Part shown: one piece after another, positions 22,540 to 35,078 of the stretch
Numbering within the stretch: position 1 is the first letter of the stretch
How the letters are laid out: each line of letters begins with the position of its first letter
From: Malus domestica
Taxonomy: Eukaryota; Streptophyta; Magnoliopsida; Rosales; Rosaceae
Reading direction: 5' to 3'
Length of the DNA stretch: 64,000 bases
Assembly: GCF_042453785.1 (NCBI RefSeq)
Contig: NC_091666.1
Coordinates: 27,176,501 to 27,240,500, forward strand
Notes under the pieces: generated by a model
Database searches by the model: none
Seen by the model: the letters and a program-made list of their open reading frames with translations, nothing else
Told to the model about the DNA's origin: nothing
Program-made: the position numbers and the translations under genes

Positions 22540-23660
22540 TGTGATGTCTTCTGTCAGAACTATGTCGCCTAGTAGAGAGCCACGTCACTCAGCTGAGCCT
22601 AGTTTCCCTGATATTGCTCAGTTAGAGGAAGTTATAGCTAATGCCATTCAGTCTTCACTCTGTCATCCTCAAATGACACATCTTGAGACTGTGTATAATC
22701 TGAAGCTGAATCATTTCATGGGAAATGAAGGACATGAGGTAGCGGACAAGTGGCTTAATCATGTCGAGAAGACTTTCCTTGTGATGCAGAGTCAGGGGAA
22801 TCTTCTTCCTGATAGGTGGGTCGAGACGACTACCTGGTTTTTAGGTCTGGATCCTGCATCCTGGTGGAGACAGAAGTCATATCAGATGCCACCAGAGGTT
22901 GTAGCAGATTGCGAAGTGTTTAAACAATTGTTTAGGAAAAGGTTTATTCCCCCTGAGTACATTGATAGCAAGAAACAAGAGTTTACGCATCTAAAACAAG
23001 GAAAGATGTCAGCAAATGAGTATTACAGGAGGTTCACTGATTTGTCTCGATATGATTTAGAGGTTGCTGCTAATCCGGTTGAGATGCTCCATCGTTTCAG
23101 GTTGGGTACTAAGAAGAAATGGCATTCTATAGCGACATTGACTCCCTGTGCCACCTACCAGGAGTTTTATGAGGTGTTACTGCGGATTGAGGACTCAAAG
23201 AACATGCCCAATGAAAGTAAAGATGAAGAAGAAAAGAACGGGAACCAGATGCGAGATGATAAAGGTAAATGTCAGTCATCTCAGGGGCCTCGTAAGACCT
23301 AGAGTTTTAAGAGAAGTGGTGTTAGTTCTAGCTCTTCTAATGGAGGCTTGAGCTCTAATGTGCAGATAAAAGGTGGTAGATTTTCTGGAGGCCCGAGATT
23401 TCAGAGGCAAATGGACTTTGGTGGTTCAGATGCTCATTTATGCCGCATGTGTAATATTAGGCATTTTGGGGAGTGTAAGAGAGGCAACAATGCATGCTAT
23501 ACTTGTGGACAGATGGGGCATAGGGTTGCACATTGCCCTCAGAATCAGCAAAGGCCCCAACAGCCTTCCTTACCACCACCTGCACCGACCCAACAAGCTT
23601 CAGAACCTAGTGGTTATGCTCAGACTGGTCGTGGAGGTGTTTATCATTATTAGGGCGACG
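22540..23660 (+). other. gag region of the gypsy fossil
   Basis: Codes for gag-like sequence (retrotransposon gag block around FKQLFRKRFIPPEY) and a CCHC zinc knuckle, CYTCGQMGHRVAHC. Part of the broken element; approximate limits only. Confidence 0.85.
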
Positions 23661-23959
23661 CCGCTCCTTATACATCAGGGCAGTACCAGTACTCACAGGA
23701 CCCTCATTATCAGGGTGGTTACCCTCAGTATCAGGCAAGTTTTATGCCATATCAGCCACATTTAGCAGGTGGATCCTAGTGGTACCAAGGGGGGACAGCC
23801 CCAGCAGGTAGAGATTGTTGCTAGCAGTGCAGAATCTTCGAGGTAATCTGGTCAGCCAAGGCAAGGACAAGGTATTCATGCTAGTAGAGGTCGTGGTGGA
23901 CGATAGCAGAATCAGGGACGTATCCATAACATGACACTGCAAGATGCTCAAAACAATCC

Positions 23960-26930
23960 TGATTTAATCATGGGTACGTTAAATATTCTTGGTCATTTTT
24001 TCTAAAGTATTGATTGATTGTGGTGATACGCATTCTGTTGTTTCTTATTCATTTGCTCAAATGACGCAACCTCATCCTACACCTCTAGGATACGATTTAG
24101 AGTTTTCTATGCCTATAGGAGAGAGGTGTTATGTTGATCGAGTATATCTAGGATGTCCAGTGCTGGTGGAAGATGTTGTTATGCCAGCTAATCTTATTCT
24201 GTTAGACATTGTTGAATTTGATGTGATTTTGGGCATTGATTGGTTACATTATAATCGTGTCATGATAGATTGCTATGGAAAGGCAGTCACTTTTCATCGT
24301 CCTGGATTACCTGAAGTTACATTTGTAGGAGAGCCTAGCGGGGTGAGGCATGGTGTTATTTCTGCCGTGAAAGCCAAAACATTGTTGTCGAAAGGTTGTC
24401 AGGGATATTTGGCTCATATGGTGTTGAATGATAATGCTCCTAGTAATGTGGAGGATGTGCGTGTGGTCAGGCATTTTCCGGATGTGTTCCCTGATGATTT
24501 ACTTGGATAGCCACCAGACAGAGATATGGAGTTCGTTATTGATCTGCTTCCAGGTACGGATCCTATATCTTTGACTCCTTATAGAATGACTCTTGCTGAG
24601 TTGAGGGAATTGAAAGTTCAGTTGCAGGAATTGGTTGATAAGGGATTTATTCAACCTAGTACTTCACCTTGAGGAGCTCTAGTTTTATTTGTGAGGAAGA
24701 AAGACAGAACCTTGAGGCTATGCATTGAATATAGGCAATTGAATTGGGTAACAATTAAGAACCGTTATCCATTGCCTCATATAAATGATTTGTTTGATCA
24801 ACTTCGAGGTGCCTGTGTGTTCTCTAAGATTGACCTGAGGCCTGGTTACTACCAGTTGAAGATTAGAAGTGAAGATGTCCTTAAAACAACTTTTAGGACT
24901 CGATATGGTCATTATGAGTTTCTTGTGATGCCATTCGGGTTAACTAATGCACCAGCAACTTTCATGGATTTAATGAATCGAGTATTCTAGCCATATTTGG
25001 ACATGTTTGTTATTGTCTTCATTGACGATATTCTGATATACTCTAAGACTAGAGCAGAACATGCTAGACATCTTAAATTGGTGTTGAAAAGTTTGAGGGA
25101 ACACCAGTTATATGCTAAGTTTAGCAACTGCCAATTCTGGTTAGATTAAGTGGCATTTTTGGGACATGTTATACCAGCTCAAGGTATCCGAGTGGATTCT
25201 TAAAAAGTGGCAGCTGTGGAGAATTGGGAGCAACCTTGAACCGTCACTGAGGTACGCCTTGCAGGCTATTATAGACAGTTTGTTAAGGATTTTTAGTGAT
25301 TGCTTTACCACTGACGAGGTTGACCAGGAATGATGTTAAGTTTGAGTGGGATGATAATTGTGAGCAAAGTTTTCAGCAGTTGAAGTATTATCTCACTCAT
25401 GCACCTGTTTTAGCATTCCCGGTTGATAGTGGTAATTTCAAAGTCTACAGTGATGCTTCTTTGAATGGTCTGGGTTGTGTATTGATGCAACATGGTAGGG
25501 TGATTGCTTATGCTTCGAGACAGTTGAAACTTCATGAGAAAAATTACCCTACTCATGATTTGGAGTTAGCGGCTATCATCTTTGCTTTTTGGAGACATTA
25601 TCTTTATGGTGAGAAATGTAAGATCTTAACGGATCATAAGAGTCTTCAGTACCTTTTTACTCTGAGAGATCTTAATCTTCGGCAACGGAGGTGGATTGAG
25701 TTACTTAGTGATTATGATTGCACGATTGAGTATCACCCTGGTCGTGCAAATGCAGTGGCGAATGCACTTAGTATGAAGACTCTAACTAGACTTAATGCCA
25801 TCTATGATTTTCATGTTCTTCTCCTTGCAGATTTGAGGGCCACTAGAGTAGAGTTAGGAATGGAAGATCGAGAGGAAGCCTTGCTTGCTAATTTTCAAGT
25901 TAGGCCAATCTTAATTAATCGTGTGCTCGAGGCCCAGATGAGTGATGAAGAGACCCAGGAAATAATTCAAGCAAGGAATCAGGGGAGGAAGAAAGATTTC
26001 AGAATTCGAGAAACTGATGGTATGCTTATGCAGGAGAGCATAATGTATGTGCCGAATAATGCAGAGCTAAAGAAAGAAATCCTTGATAAAGTGCATATTT
26101 CGGCATATGCAATGCATCCAGAAGGTACCAAGATATATCATACCATTCGCCCATTTTATTATTGGCCGCGTATGAAAAGGGAAATTGACGAATATGTGAG
26201 TAGGTGTGCCATTTGCCAACAGGTTAAAGCTGAAAGGAAGAAGCCGTTTGGGTTAATGCAGTCACTTCCCATTCCACAGTGGAAATGAGAAAATATTACC
26301 ATGGATTTTATGTACAAACTTCCTCGTACACAGAATGGTTATGACGACATTTGGGTGATAGTTGATCGGCTTACTAAGTCAGCACACTTTATTCCAGTGA
26401 GGGAAAAATACCCATTAAGCCAATTAGCTAAGTTATTCATATTGAAGATTGTGAAGTACCATGGTGTTCCAGTTGATATTGTCTCGGATCAGGATCCTCG
26501 ATTTACTTCTAAGTTCTGGATAGCATTCCCATGGAGATGTGTTGTGCTGTTTGGAAGCTATCACCATGGAGAGGTGTTGTGCTGTTTGGAAATAAATGCA
26601 AGTTAAGTCCTAGGTATATCGGGCCATATTTGATCACTAAAAGAGTTGGTGAAGTTGTTTATAGACTTGAGTTGCCTTCAGAGTTGTCTAAGGTACACGA
26701 TGTGTTTCATGTTTCGATGCTTCGACATTATATCTCAGATCCTTCTCATGTAATACCTCATCAACCTCTAGAAATTAATTCGGATTTGACTTATGATGAG
26801 GAGCCAGTGACTATTTTGGATTGGAAAGATAAGGAGCTAAGGAATAAGACAATGCATTTGGTGAAAGTATTATGGAGAAATCACTCAGTGGAAGAGGCTA
26901 CTTAGGAGACAGAGGATCAGATGAGAGAGA
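23960..26930 (+). other. pol region of the gypsy fossil (PR, RT, RNase H, INT)
   Basis: In order: an aspartic-protease-like block (VLIDCGDTHSVVSYSF), reverse transcriptase ([13 protein letters not shown], then the IDDIL catalytic block), RNase H ([18 protein letters not shown]), and integrase with its zinc-binding part (CAICQQVK) and core (DRLTKSAHFIPV). Integrase after RNase H assigns it to Ty3/gypsy. Broken. Confidence 0.88.
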
Positions 26931-27014
26931 TGTATCCACGCTTGTTTTATGACTATTGGTGAATGTATTTGTTGTGTATAATTTCGAGGACGAAATTTTA
27001 TAAGGTGGGTAGAT

Positions 27015-28858
27015 TGTCACAGCCCGTCCCGAAATATTTATTTTAGAATGCGTGAGATTACTTATTTACCCTTTGACGTTTTGTGTGGTCATGTGGTGAA
27101 GTTTTATTTGGACCAATTCAAATATTTTCCTAAGTTTTTGGAACACTTAGGACTTAGTTTTGTTGGTTATGACCAACTAGGACCACACACAAGCACCCAT
27201 ACTTTTCTCTCTCTCCCGTTGACTCTCTCTCTCCCCCTTCCCTTTCGGATTTCTTTCCATTTCTGTACAAACCGTACGATCAACCTCAAACTCCTTCAAC
27301 CAATCGCGGATCGACGTTGAAAAGGTGATGTTCTTGTTCCCTACAAGCTCCTGAGTCCATTCGTACAATTTTAGGACTTGAAAGCTTGTAAAACCCGAGA
27401 AACCATAACCTCCGATTTGAGGTATTGTTCATGCACACGTAAATGTGTAGTTTTCTGAGAGTTTTGAAGTTATAGGGAGCTTTAGATCGTCTTCACGAGG
27501 CTCGGAGAAGAAAAATGAAATGATTTGAACGTCGGGAAGCTCGGGAATAGGGAGTTGCAAGTTTAGTCGGAATATCGAAGGATTTTTTGACGAGTTTCGT
27601 CGGTTTTAGGACTTTTGAAAGGTAAGGTTTTATTCTACTTGTCCTAAGCTTCAATTTGGTTCAAGTTTCGTGGAATTTAGTTGAGAATTGGACGAGATCT
27701 AAAGGTTTTCGTGATTTTTCAGTTTCCGATGAACGGCGACGACGACCGGCGAGGCTAACCGGAGAAGAAGATAGAATATTCCGTAAGAGTTGAGGGAATA
27801 TTCTGACGCCATCAGGTAGAATTAACGGTTTATGTTATTTTTTAACGGAATATTCCTAATGGGGTTAAGGGATTCCGTTAGGGTCCCTGCGCGTGGCCGT
27901 GCGTGTTGCCATGCCCTTGCCGGGGCGTGGGACGTTGGAAATTTTTTCTAAAAATATGGGTATGTTCGTGAGGTTGTGTAGATCATGTTGGTATATTTAA
28001 ACATCCCATTTGAGCAATGTATGAAAAGTTATTAGCTAATATTGGTTATGCGCTTTAAATTAACGTTTTTATAGTTGTTTCGCATATAGGGGAGACTTAT
28101 CCCAAGGACGAGCACAGTTAAGGGTGACTCAGGGGCTACGACCCTTCGACATACCAGTAAGTGGGCTTTTGGTTTTCAGTATATACTTATATACTTGATA
28201 TTTTCCCAGAAAATTGCATTTTGAATGAGTTATGATATAAATTGTTATGCCAATGTTTTACATTTAGAATATGCATATGATGTTTGCATATATATATATA
28301 TATATATATAATTGTGGTGATGTGGATGCTCAGGTAAGCCCATGTGAGTTTATGAATTGTGAATGTGAATAACGGTTGTGATTAATTGAGAAGCATAGAG
28401 CTTATAAACCTGCACTTCAATGTTAGTGATTAGCCAGAGATATGGCACATGCCTGTATATAATGTCACATCCCACACTCGACGTTCACATTGGATCCAAT
28501 TTAGGTGCACAGTCTTGTCGTACAGACCATTATAGGTGGTTCCGACTTATAAGTGACTAGCGATTTATCGCACAGCTATCATGAAAGCGTAGTATTGAGC
28601 ATAATTATATTACACCCAGTCTTGTCGTACAGACCCTTCCAGTGGTTCCGACTCGTCTGCAGTGTAGCGCCATATAGGTCACTTGCAGTGACTCCGGCTA
28701 GATTGACTAATGAGCTATGAATTCAGCCGTACAGACTTCTGCAGGGGTTCCGGCTAACGTGTTATTTTCCATGAATTTATTTTCACCTGAGTTACTTATC
28801 CTGTTTATTCTTGGCATGGCATACTTATGATTATGAATATGTGTAGCATGATTTGAAT

Positions 28859-28897
<39 letters not shown>

Positions 28898-29252
28898 TAT
28901 ATGTTTATATTCTATTTCTGGGAAAAAGTATACATGTTTTAGGTAGACTTGCTATTGGTGGCATTGAGGATCTCGGCGGTTCTGACAGAATAAAATATTC
29001 GTAGGATATCTTCTGATACTGTATAACTAGTACTTGTCCTATTGAACTGCACCTAGACTTTCTATACTCTAATTAAGAGTATTTACTCTTGTATCTCACT
29101 CCTAGCACTTTCTGCTTATTAGTGCACATTAGTAGCTTTCGGTTTTTTATTTATTTGTATATTTCTTATCCTTATCGTTTTCGCACTGTGCACATGGCTA
29201 CGTCACCCTCACGTGACGATCAGTATGCCTCGATCTCGATCAGAGTGTGTCA
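27015..29252 (+). repeat. Right LTR of the gypsy element
   Basis: It is preceded by a purine-rich stretch (AAGGTGGGTAG) that fits a polypurine tract. Same start and end as the left LTR. It contains a long TA microsatellite at about 28860-28894. Confidence 0.92.
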
Positions 29253-29473
29253 AACTTGTTTTCTTTTTTACTTTGCCTAGATGTAGAAAGAAACTGTATT
29301 TTGAATGTGATAAGCATTTGAAAAAACATATTGAAAGGGCCATTTATTTAGTTAGGGGCACATGGTCTATGATTGATGTGTTTCTTCAGTTTAGAATGGT
29401 TCATTTATTAAAACATCTCCAACAGACAAAGTGGTGTACAACATATCACTAAAAGAATCAAAGTACAATTATA

Positions 29474-29662
29474 TGGACAGAGATTCTAGCTAGATCTCAT
29501 CCCATCAAATCTTAAGGATCTGGAGATTCAGACAATTAAAATTTGATTCAACGGCTACAAATAGAAGGATCTTCTAAAAGTAATAATAATTGTAATCGTT
29601 GAATCAAATTTCAAAAGTATGAATCTTCGTATGCTTAGGATTTGATGGGATCTGTGTCCGAA
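29474..29662. mobile_element. Degenerate MITE with inverted ends
   Basis: The left arm (GGACAGAGATT, TCCCATCAAATCTTAAG, TTTGATTCAACGG) is mirrored on the right by CGTTGAATCAAATTT, GGATTTGATGGGATC and TGTGTCCG. About 190 bp, non-coding. The inner words resemble those in the Mutator-like MITE at 4488, so it may be a distant relative. No target duplication was resolved. Confidence 0.6.
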
Positions 29663-30744
29663 CTCCCAAGTATGTAAGAGTAAAATCGGCAACAAAGATC
29701 AAGTATTGTAGATCTGAGCTACAGTTTCTGACTTGGGCCCATAAGCTGTCATTTCTAAGAGAACAGAATCATGAGTCTAGCGAATGGTTTTTCTCGTGAC
29801 ACATGGTTGTTTTAGGTCAAATTTCTTGGTGTAAATGTTTATCATTTAAGATTTTAGAATATTTCCCGTGACATTTTTTTGGTGTAAATGTTATGGTGGT
29901 TATCTCTTATTATCATTTAATCTAACTGTGGAGTTCTCGATTCCTCGTAAGTTTTTGTTTTTTGTTTTTTTTGACAAATAATATGTTTTGTTAGATTAGT
30001 TACAGACAAAATTTAAATCTACACCGTTATGCAATAATTCAACATCTTTCCACAACTGTAATAAAAAACCACTTACCCTCGTAAGTTAGATTTGCTAGTA
30101 ACTTTTAGTTTAAAGTAGTTCATATCTCTCTGTTTATTCTCGCGCGTTGTATGACAAGGCAAATGAGAAAGTAAATCCGATTCAATAATCTTGCCACCTC
30201 ACATTTCACCACTCCAATGGATAAGGCAAGGCAATAAGGTAAATTTGTCTTATCGAAAATCTGGCTCGAATCTTGACGTCTCAATATTATTATTTTTTAG
30301 ATTAAAACAGAACGGAAGTGTGCAATTAATTTATTTACTAAAGCATTTTATCGAATACTTGGTAGATATGTTATTGTCAGTCAAATTATATTGCGTACAT
30401 GTCAACAGATATCGATATATGTCAAAACAATCTGATGAGTGACACTAAGAAAATTTGGCGATTGTTGTTGATGCAACCTGTCGAGATATGCCTAACATGT
30501 ATTACATCAAATACTTAGAAGGTACAAAAAGGATCCGTACAAAACATTTGGAGAGTCCTCGAAATACATTCTCAAGTATATTTCTCGAACTCCTAATAGT
30601 TCTGGGGCTACCTTGATCTCAGTGTGCATCCGTATCTGCATATAGTATAACACCTTCTCTATTATATGAGAGTCTGTTTTTTAAGGTAGCCAGTATCAAT
30701 ATCTGCTAACTGCAGTTGGTGAACCCTTGATTCTTTTTCTTTGC
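29663..30744. other. AT-rich spacer, nothing recognised
   Basis: Only accidental short frames occur. No RNA gene, transposon end or regulatory motif could be supported. Confidence 0.4.
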
Positions 30745-30890
30745 GGTGTGCTATCCACACATCCCTTTTTACTTCTTACACACCCCTTGTTAATTTTTGT
30801 CCGTTAATCTTCTTCAATTCATCCGATCCGATGGCCAAAAACAAAAAAGGTGTAAGAGAAGTAAAAAGGGATGTGTGGATATCACATCTC
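30745..30890. mobile_element. Palindromic MITE, GGTGTGCTATCCACAC family, copy 2
   Basis: The left arm GGTGTGCTATCCACACATCC and the right arm GGATGTGTGGATATCACATC are inverted copies. The core TTCATCCGATCCGATGG is shared with copy 1 in the CBS/PB1 intron. Same orientation as copy 1. Confidence 0.8.
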
Positions 30891-33846
30891 TTTTCTTTCG
30901 ATCTTGTAGGAGGAGAGTTAAAGAGGCTAATTCAATCAATTCATACAACTCATTTGGAAGTATTTTTAAAATTGTTGAAAACACTTTTTGGTGAAAATAT
31001 TTTTTAAACCAATCATCTAGTAAAAATGCAAGTGCAATTTAAGTATCAAAAATATTTTCACTAAAAGTGCTTTCAATCATTTTAAAAGTACTTCAAAATC
31101 AGCTTATAATTGATGGGATATTGGAAGGAATAAATGGTATAATTTTTTTTTTCAAATATATTTAATTATATACCTAAAATAACCATAATTAGTTAAATAC
31201 ACACGTGAAATATTGAATCAGGAAAAGAAAGAGGACAACGATTACTTAGAATTAGGAGGTGAAATGGAGGATTCTCTCCCCTTCTCTCATCTCGTACTTG
31301 AATGATTATGGTTAAGCTACGTCTACATATTATATTGATTTTTTTATAAAGACAATAAGACAACAAGCAAAATATGAGAGGAGGGAAGGGAGGTTGATGA
31401 GGATATAATGGGATAGAATCATATACTCTATTTATAATCCCAACAAACAATCGACGATGTGGTGCAAGCGTATTCAAGTTGATTTACTCTTGGCTCTTCT
31501 TTCGTTTTCAATTGTTGGCTATACATAATACATGTCATGTTACGTGTTGATTATACTAATTCCTTGATTAGTGGTGTATTAACTAAGTGGACAAATTAAG
31601 TATAAACTTATAAAACCAGACCAAAGAAAAAAGAGTACTAAATTTATAATCCATTTGAGAATTGAGCAACACATGACACGTACATGCATGTTGCCCAGTT
31701 GTTCATGCTACACGGAAATGTGGAAAACTCGTTTTCCAATCCAAACATGCAAAAGCTTCTTTTCACGTTTCTCTGTTCTCTTTTTCTTCGATTTCTCGTG
31801 TTCCATTTTTCATGCCACTTAACGTTAAATATTACGAGAATTGGATAGTATGAATGAAAGAACTACAGTAAAATCAATAATTCAAATCAGTCTAGAGTAT
31901 TTAATACTCGTTACATTTAATACTATGTAGCATAAAAGAATTTTGGGAAAACTTGATATAAGTCCAATTTTTTGAGTCAGTAGTAGGAATAATCCAATTT
32001 AATAAAAGAAGTTCAATTCCTTAAATTTAATTATTTTATTATCAATAATTATCTCTTCAATGAAAAAATTTATTGTAAAAATTAAATTTCTTCCTAATTA
32101 TCTCTTTAATTATTTCTTTTTATTTATTTTTTTGTTATTTCTTGTTCTTCCTCTTGCTTTATCCTATTTATAGATTTTATTTTAATTTTTATAATCAACC
32201 TATATTACAAGTTAATTGTATTTATCTACCTAATGACAAAATTTTTTATAGTCAACCTGCCACAATTTAATGTGTCTTGCTTATAGGTATATTATGTTTT
32301 TTCTACCTTTTAGTTAGGTTTCATATCTCACTTATAAGTATAATATACATTCATAAATTTGCTACTTGAGTTAGAGTAGAATGTTTTGCAGATAGTTTTA
32401 TGTTAGTATATTAGTTTTTTTGTTATAAGATATTAATTAGATATTTTGGAGTTAGAAAATGCATAATACTAAAAGATTTTAATTGATTTTTAATATTTTT
32501 AGAAAACATTAAATGAGTATAAAAGAAATAAATACATATAATTAGATAACTAGACTCACTCTTAAAAACACTCTTGATTTTGGACCTAGATCTAAAAGCC
32601 CCAAGAATTTTTCAATTTCTCTTCAAATACCTTAGTTTGGGTTTACATAATTTTATTTTAGTTAAACTATTATGATTCCAAAAAAAAGGTACACGTGAAA
32701 AGGGTTTTAAAAATCGAAAAGTTCAACCGACCACCCACACATAATTTGTTGTACAAATTTGGTGTATGTGGGAAGAGGAAAGTTCAACTTGCCACCGCCA
32801 CTTCAATTACACGTTGGTTAAAAGAATGGGGTTGCAACCGTTGCAATATCACATGCACTAGGAAAGTAAATTGATAGATAGCCAAATTCTCACAAACCCT
32901 AGGGCATGTTTAACCTCGAGCCTCTCTCTTTGTAAAAAATTAAAAACCAGAGATCTGACAGCCCTAAGCTGCCGCCCCTCGCCCTTGCTCGGGGTTGGCG
33001 ATAACCATTGTTTTAAAAATCGACCTAGACACTAGATGGTAACCATCGTCATAATTAACCCATAGTCAAGTCGAAAATCGGGAAAAAGATTAGGAAAGTA
33101 ATTAATAATTAAAATATTATGCATTCTTACGTTTAGCGCCACTTCCCCAGCATTTATCGCTAGCTTTTCTTGCTTTATGTTTATTAGTCTTCCACCTTTT
33201 CTATCTGCTTGTCGTCATTTTACAAACATAAACCTTATAATTTATCCCCACCCCAACCTGTGCTTTGACCCACGGGCGACAAACTACCCTGCCCCCGACC
33301 AGCATGCCGAATTTCTTTCGAGGCCAAGTATTATGCAACTTCAGCCATGGTAAAGTTATTTTACATATCCTCTTAGATTCATCCCTTTTCCATCTGTTAC
33401 TGTATTTGTTTGTATATAATGGCACGGATTGGAGAAGCCTTGCAAGTAATACAAACTTATAAGGATTTGATCTCCGATTATATTGGGATTCTACTTTTAA
33501 ATTTATACGATCACATTTCTAATTAATAATTTTATTCACAACAACTACTTAATTTTTATATTCATGTATAAAATATATTCTCAAAATGTACCCGTCGATA
33601 CGTCCGTAAAATGAATATTCCCCTAACGAACAATATTTAAAACCTATGTAACCCTGCATGTGAAAACAGGGTGTCAAAAGGGGTAGCATTAACTGTAACT
33701 TTACGTCTAAGGTTGCCAAAATCTCAGAAACAACCTCAATTGATGCTTTAAGTTGCAAAAGTTGATACTTTAGGAGCTTGCCAGATAACCGTGTGAATGG
33801 GTACCCATTTTCCATTTGGTATTAGAAATATATATGACGTTGATGC
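30891..33846. other. Long AT-rich spacer
   Basis: No gene supported. 30910-31095 has AAGTGCTTTT-like words of a decayed MITE. 31970-32560 is very AT-rich. 32900-33010 has a GC-richer patch (GCCGCCCCTCGCCCTTGC) of unknown origin. Confidence 0.4.
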
Positions 33847-35078
33847 TAGGGCTAGGCACGGGCCGGTCTCAAAATTGAAGGGACTGGACTAGATCCGGGT
33901 TAAAAAAAAAAAAAGAGCAAGCTGGGATGGGTATAACAAATTAGATTACATGAACTGAACCTAACTCGGCCCGTTTCAAATAGGCCGGTTAGGGCTGGGT
34001 CCACGGGTTTTTTATTTATTTATTTATTATTTTTTATGGAGAACAATATTCTACAGCAGCACATCAGCTGCACAGATTGAAGAAAAAAAATTTATGATCT
34101 AAGCAAACCCCATCAAGAACAATATTCTATAGCAATGTAAAAAAAAAAATTCATGTTTTACAACAGCACAACAGTTGCACAGATTGAAGAAAAAAGCCTG
34201 ATTTTTTTTTCAGCTGCACATTGATGAAAATCTAGAAGAAAACCCCCAAATTAGAAATCCCGCATCAGAATTAATTACCTCAAATAATATAAGTAATCAA
34301 ACGAAAGTTTGAACAATTAAGTGAGTAAGCAAGTAAACCCAGATAAGAATTAGCTCAAGAACTATAGTCCAATTCAAATCGAAAACCCACATCAGAATTA
34401 CATACATCCCAATAGATCAAACTACAAACACAAAAAATTATGCAAAATATGGGAAGGACTAGGTTTAGATTTGGCAGATTTAAGCATCAATTAACATTAG
34501 AGGTTAAAGAATTCACCTGAATTGGCGGCGGCGATGGAGTGTCGGTGGTCACGATGACGATGATGTCGTCGAGGAGGAGAGAAGGAGAATCGAGAAGATG
34601 GGTGGTGCGGTTGGCTGGGTTCTTTAAGACTGGGATGTCGTCGAGGAAAACAATTCAGAAGATTGGTCATCGTGATGGTTGCCAGGGCCCAGACTCGCGA
34701 CGGTAGTGATGTGGGGGTGGTGAAGGAGATGACTGACGGGGAGTGACGGAGTGTGGGTGCAACAGTGGAAGGGAGGGGACGATGCACGTGAGAGAGTCGA
34801 GGACTCGAGTCTGTAATCAGAAAGGAGACCTAGGGTAAAAACTAACGGTGAAGATTGGATGGTATGTTACTTTTCAATCTCGTCCGTCCATTGCAATTAC
34901 AAACAAGCTGGTCTGGGACCCTATTTTTCTATACATCTGGAATCGGCCCGCCCCTAAAATGCCATCACCCTGCCCCACCCCATTTCCCTTATTAAAAAAT
35001 TGGAACCAACCCGTATCCGCCCCGAACCTTGATTACCTGTCGTGATCCGCGCTTCCTATACCCGTTTGCCCACTCCTA
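33847..35078 (-). mobile_element. Non-autonomous hAT-like DNA transposon, 1.2 kb
   Basis: The ends are inverted: TAGGGCTAGGCACGGGCC on the left, and CCCGTTTGCCCACTCCTA on the right, whose complement reads TAGGAGTGGGCAAACGGG. This is a common plant hAT terminal type. Flanking 8-mers GTTGATGC (33839-33846) and ATTGATGG (35079-35086) match at 6 of 8 sites, as an aged 8-bp hAT duplication would. The subterminal regions repeat GGCCCG/CGGGCC words. No transposase could be found. The open minus-strand frame at 34497-34787 is GC-rich leader-like sequence, not a recognisable protein. Confidence 0.65.

Larger units (their letters stand above)
20189..29252 (+). mobile_element. Ty3/gypsy LTR retrotransposon, broken, with both LTRs (fossil)
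   Basis: LTRs lie at 20189-22481 and 27015-29252 (about 2.29 and 2.24 kb). Both begin TGTCACAGCCCGTCCCGA and end GTGTCA, flanked by the direct repeat AACT. A primer-binding site matching initiator tRNA-Met (TGGTATCAGAGCC) follows the left LTR. The order gag (with a CCHC knuckle), protease, reverse transcriptase, RNase H, integrase is that of Ty3/gypsy. The coding part is broken, with on the order of ten breaks. By eye, the LTRs differ at roughly 5-6% of sites. At an assumed ~1e-8 substitutions per site per year that suggests an insertion a few million years old. It lies between the DUF1499 gene and a MITE-rich spacer, in neither gene. Confidence 0.93.

Noticed and set aside
34497-34787. Minus-strand frame rich in Pro/His/Arg
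   Set aside because: It lies inside the hAT-like element in GC-rich non-coding-like sequence; not protein-like.
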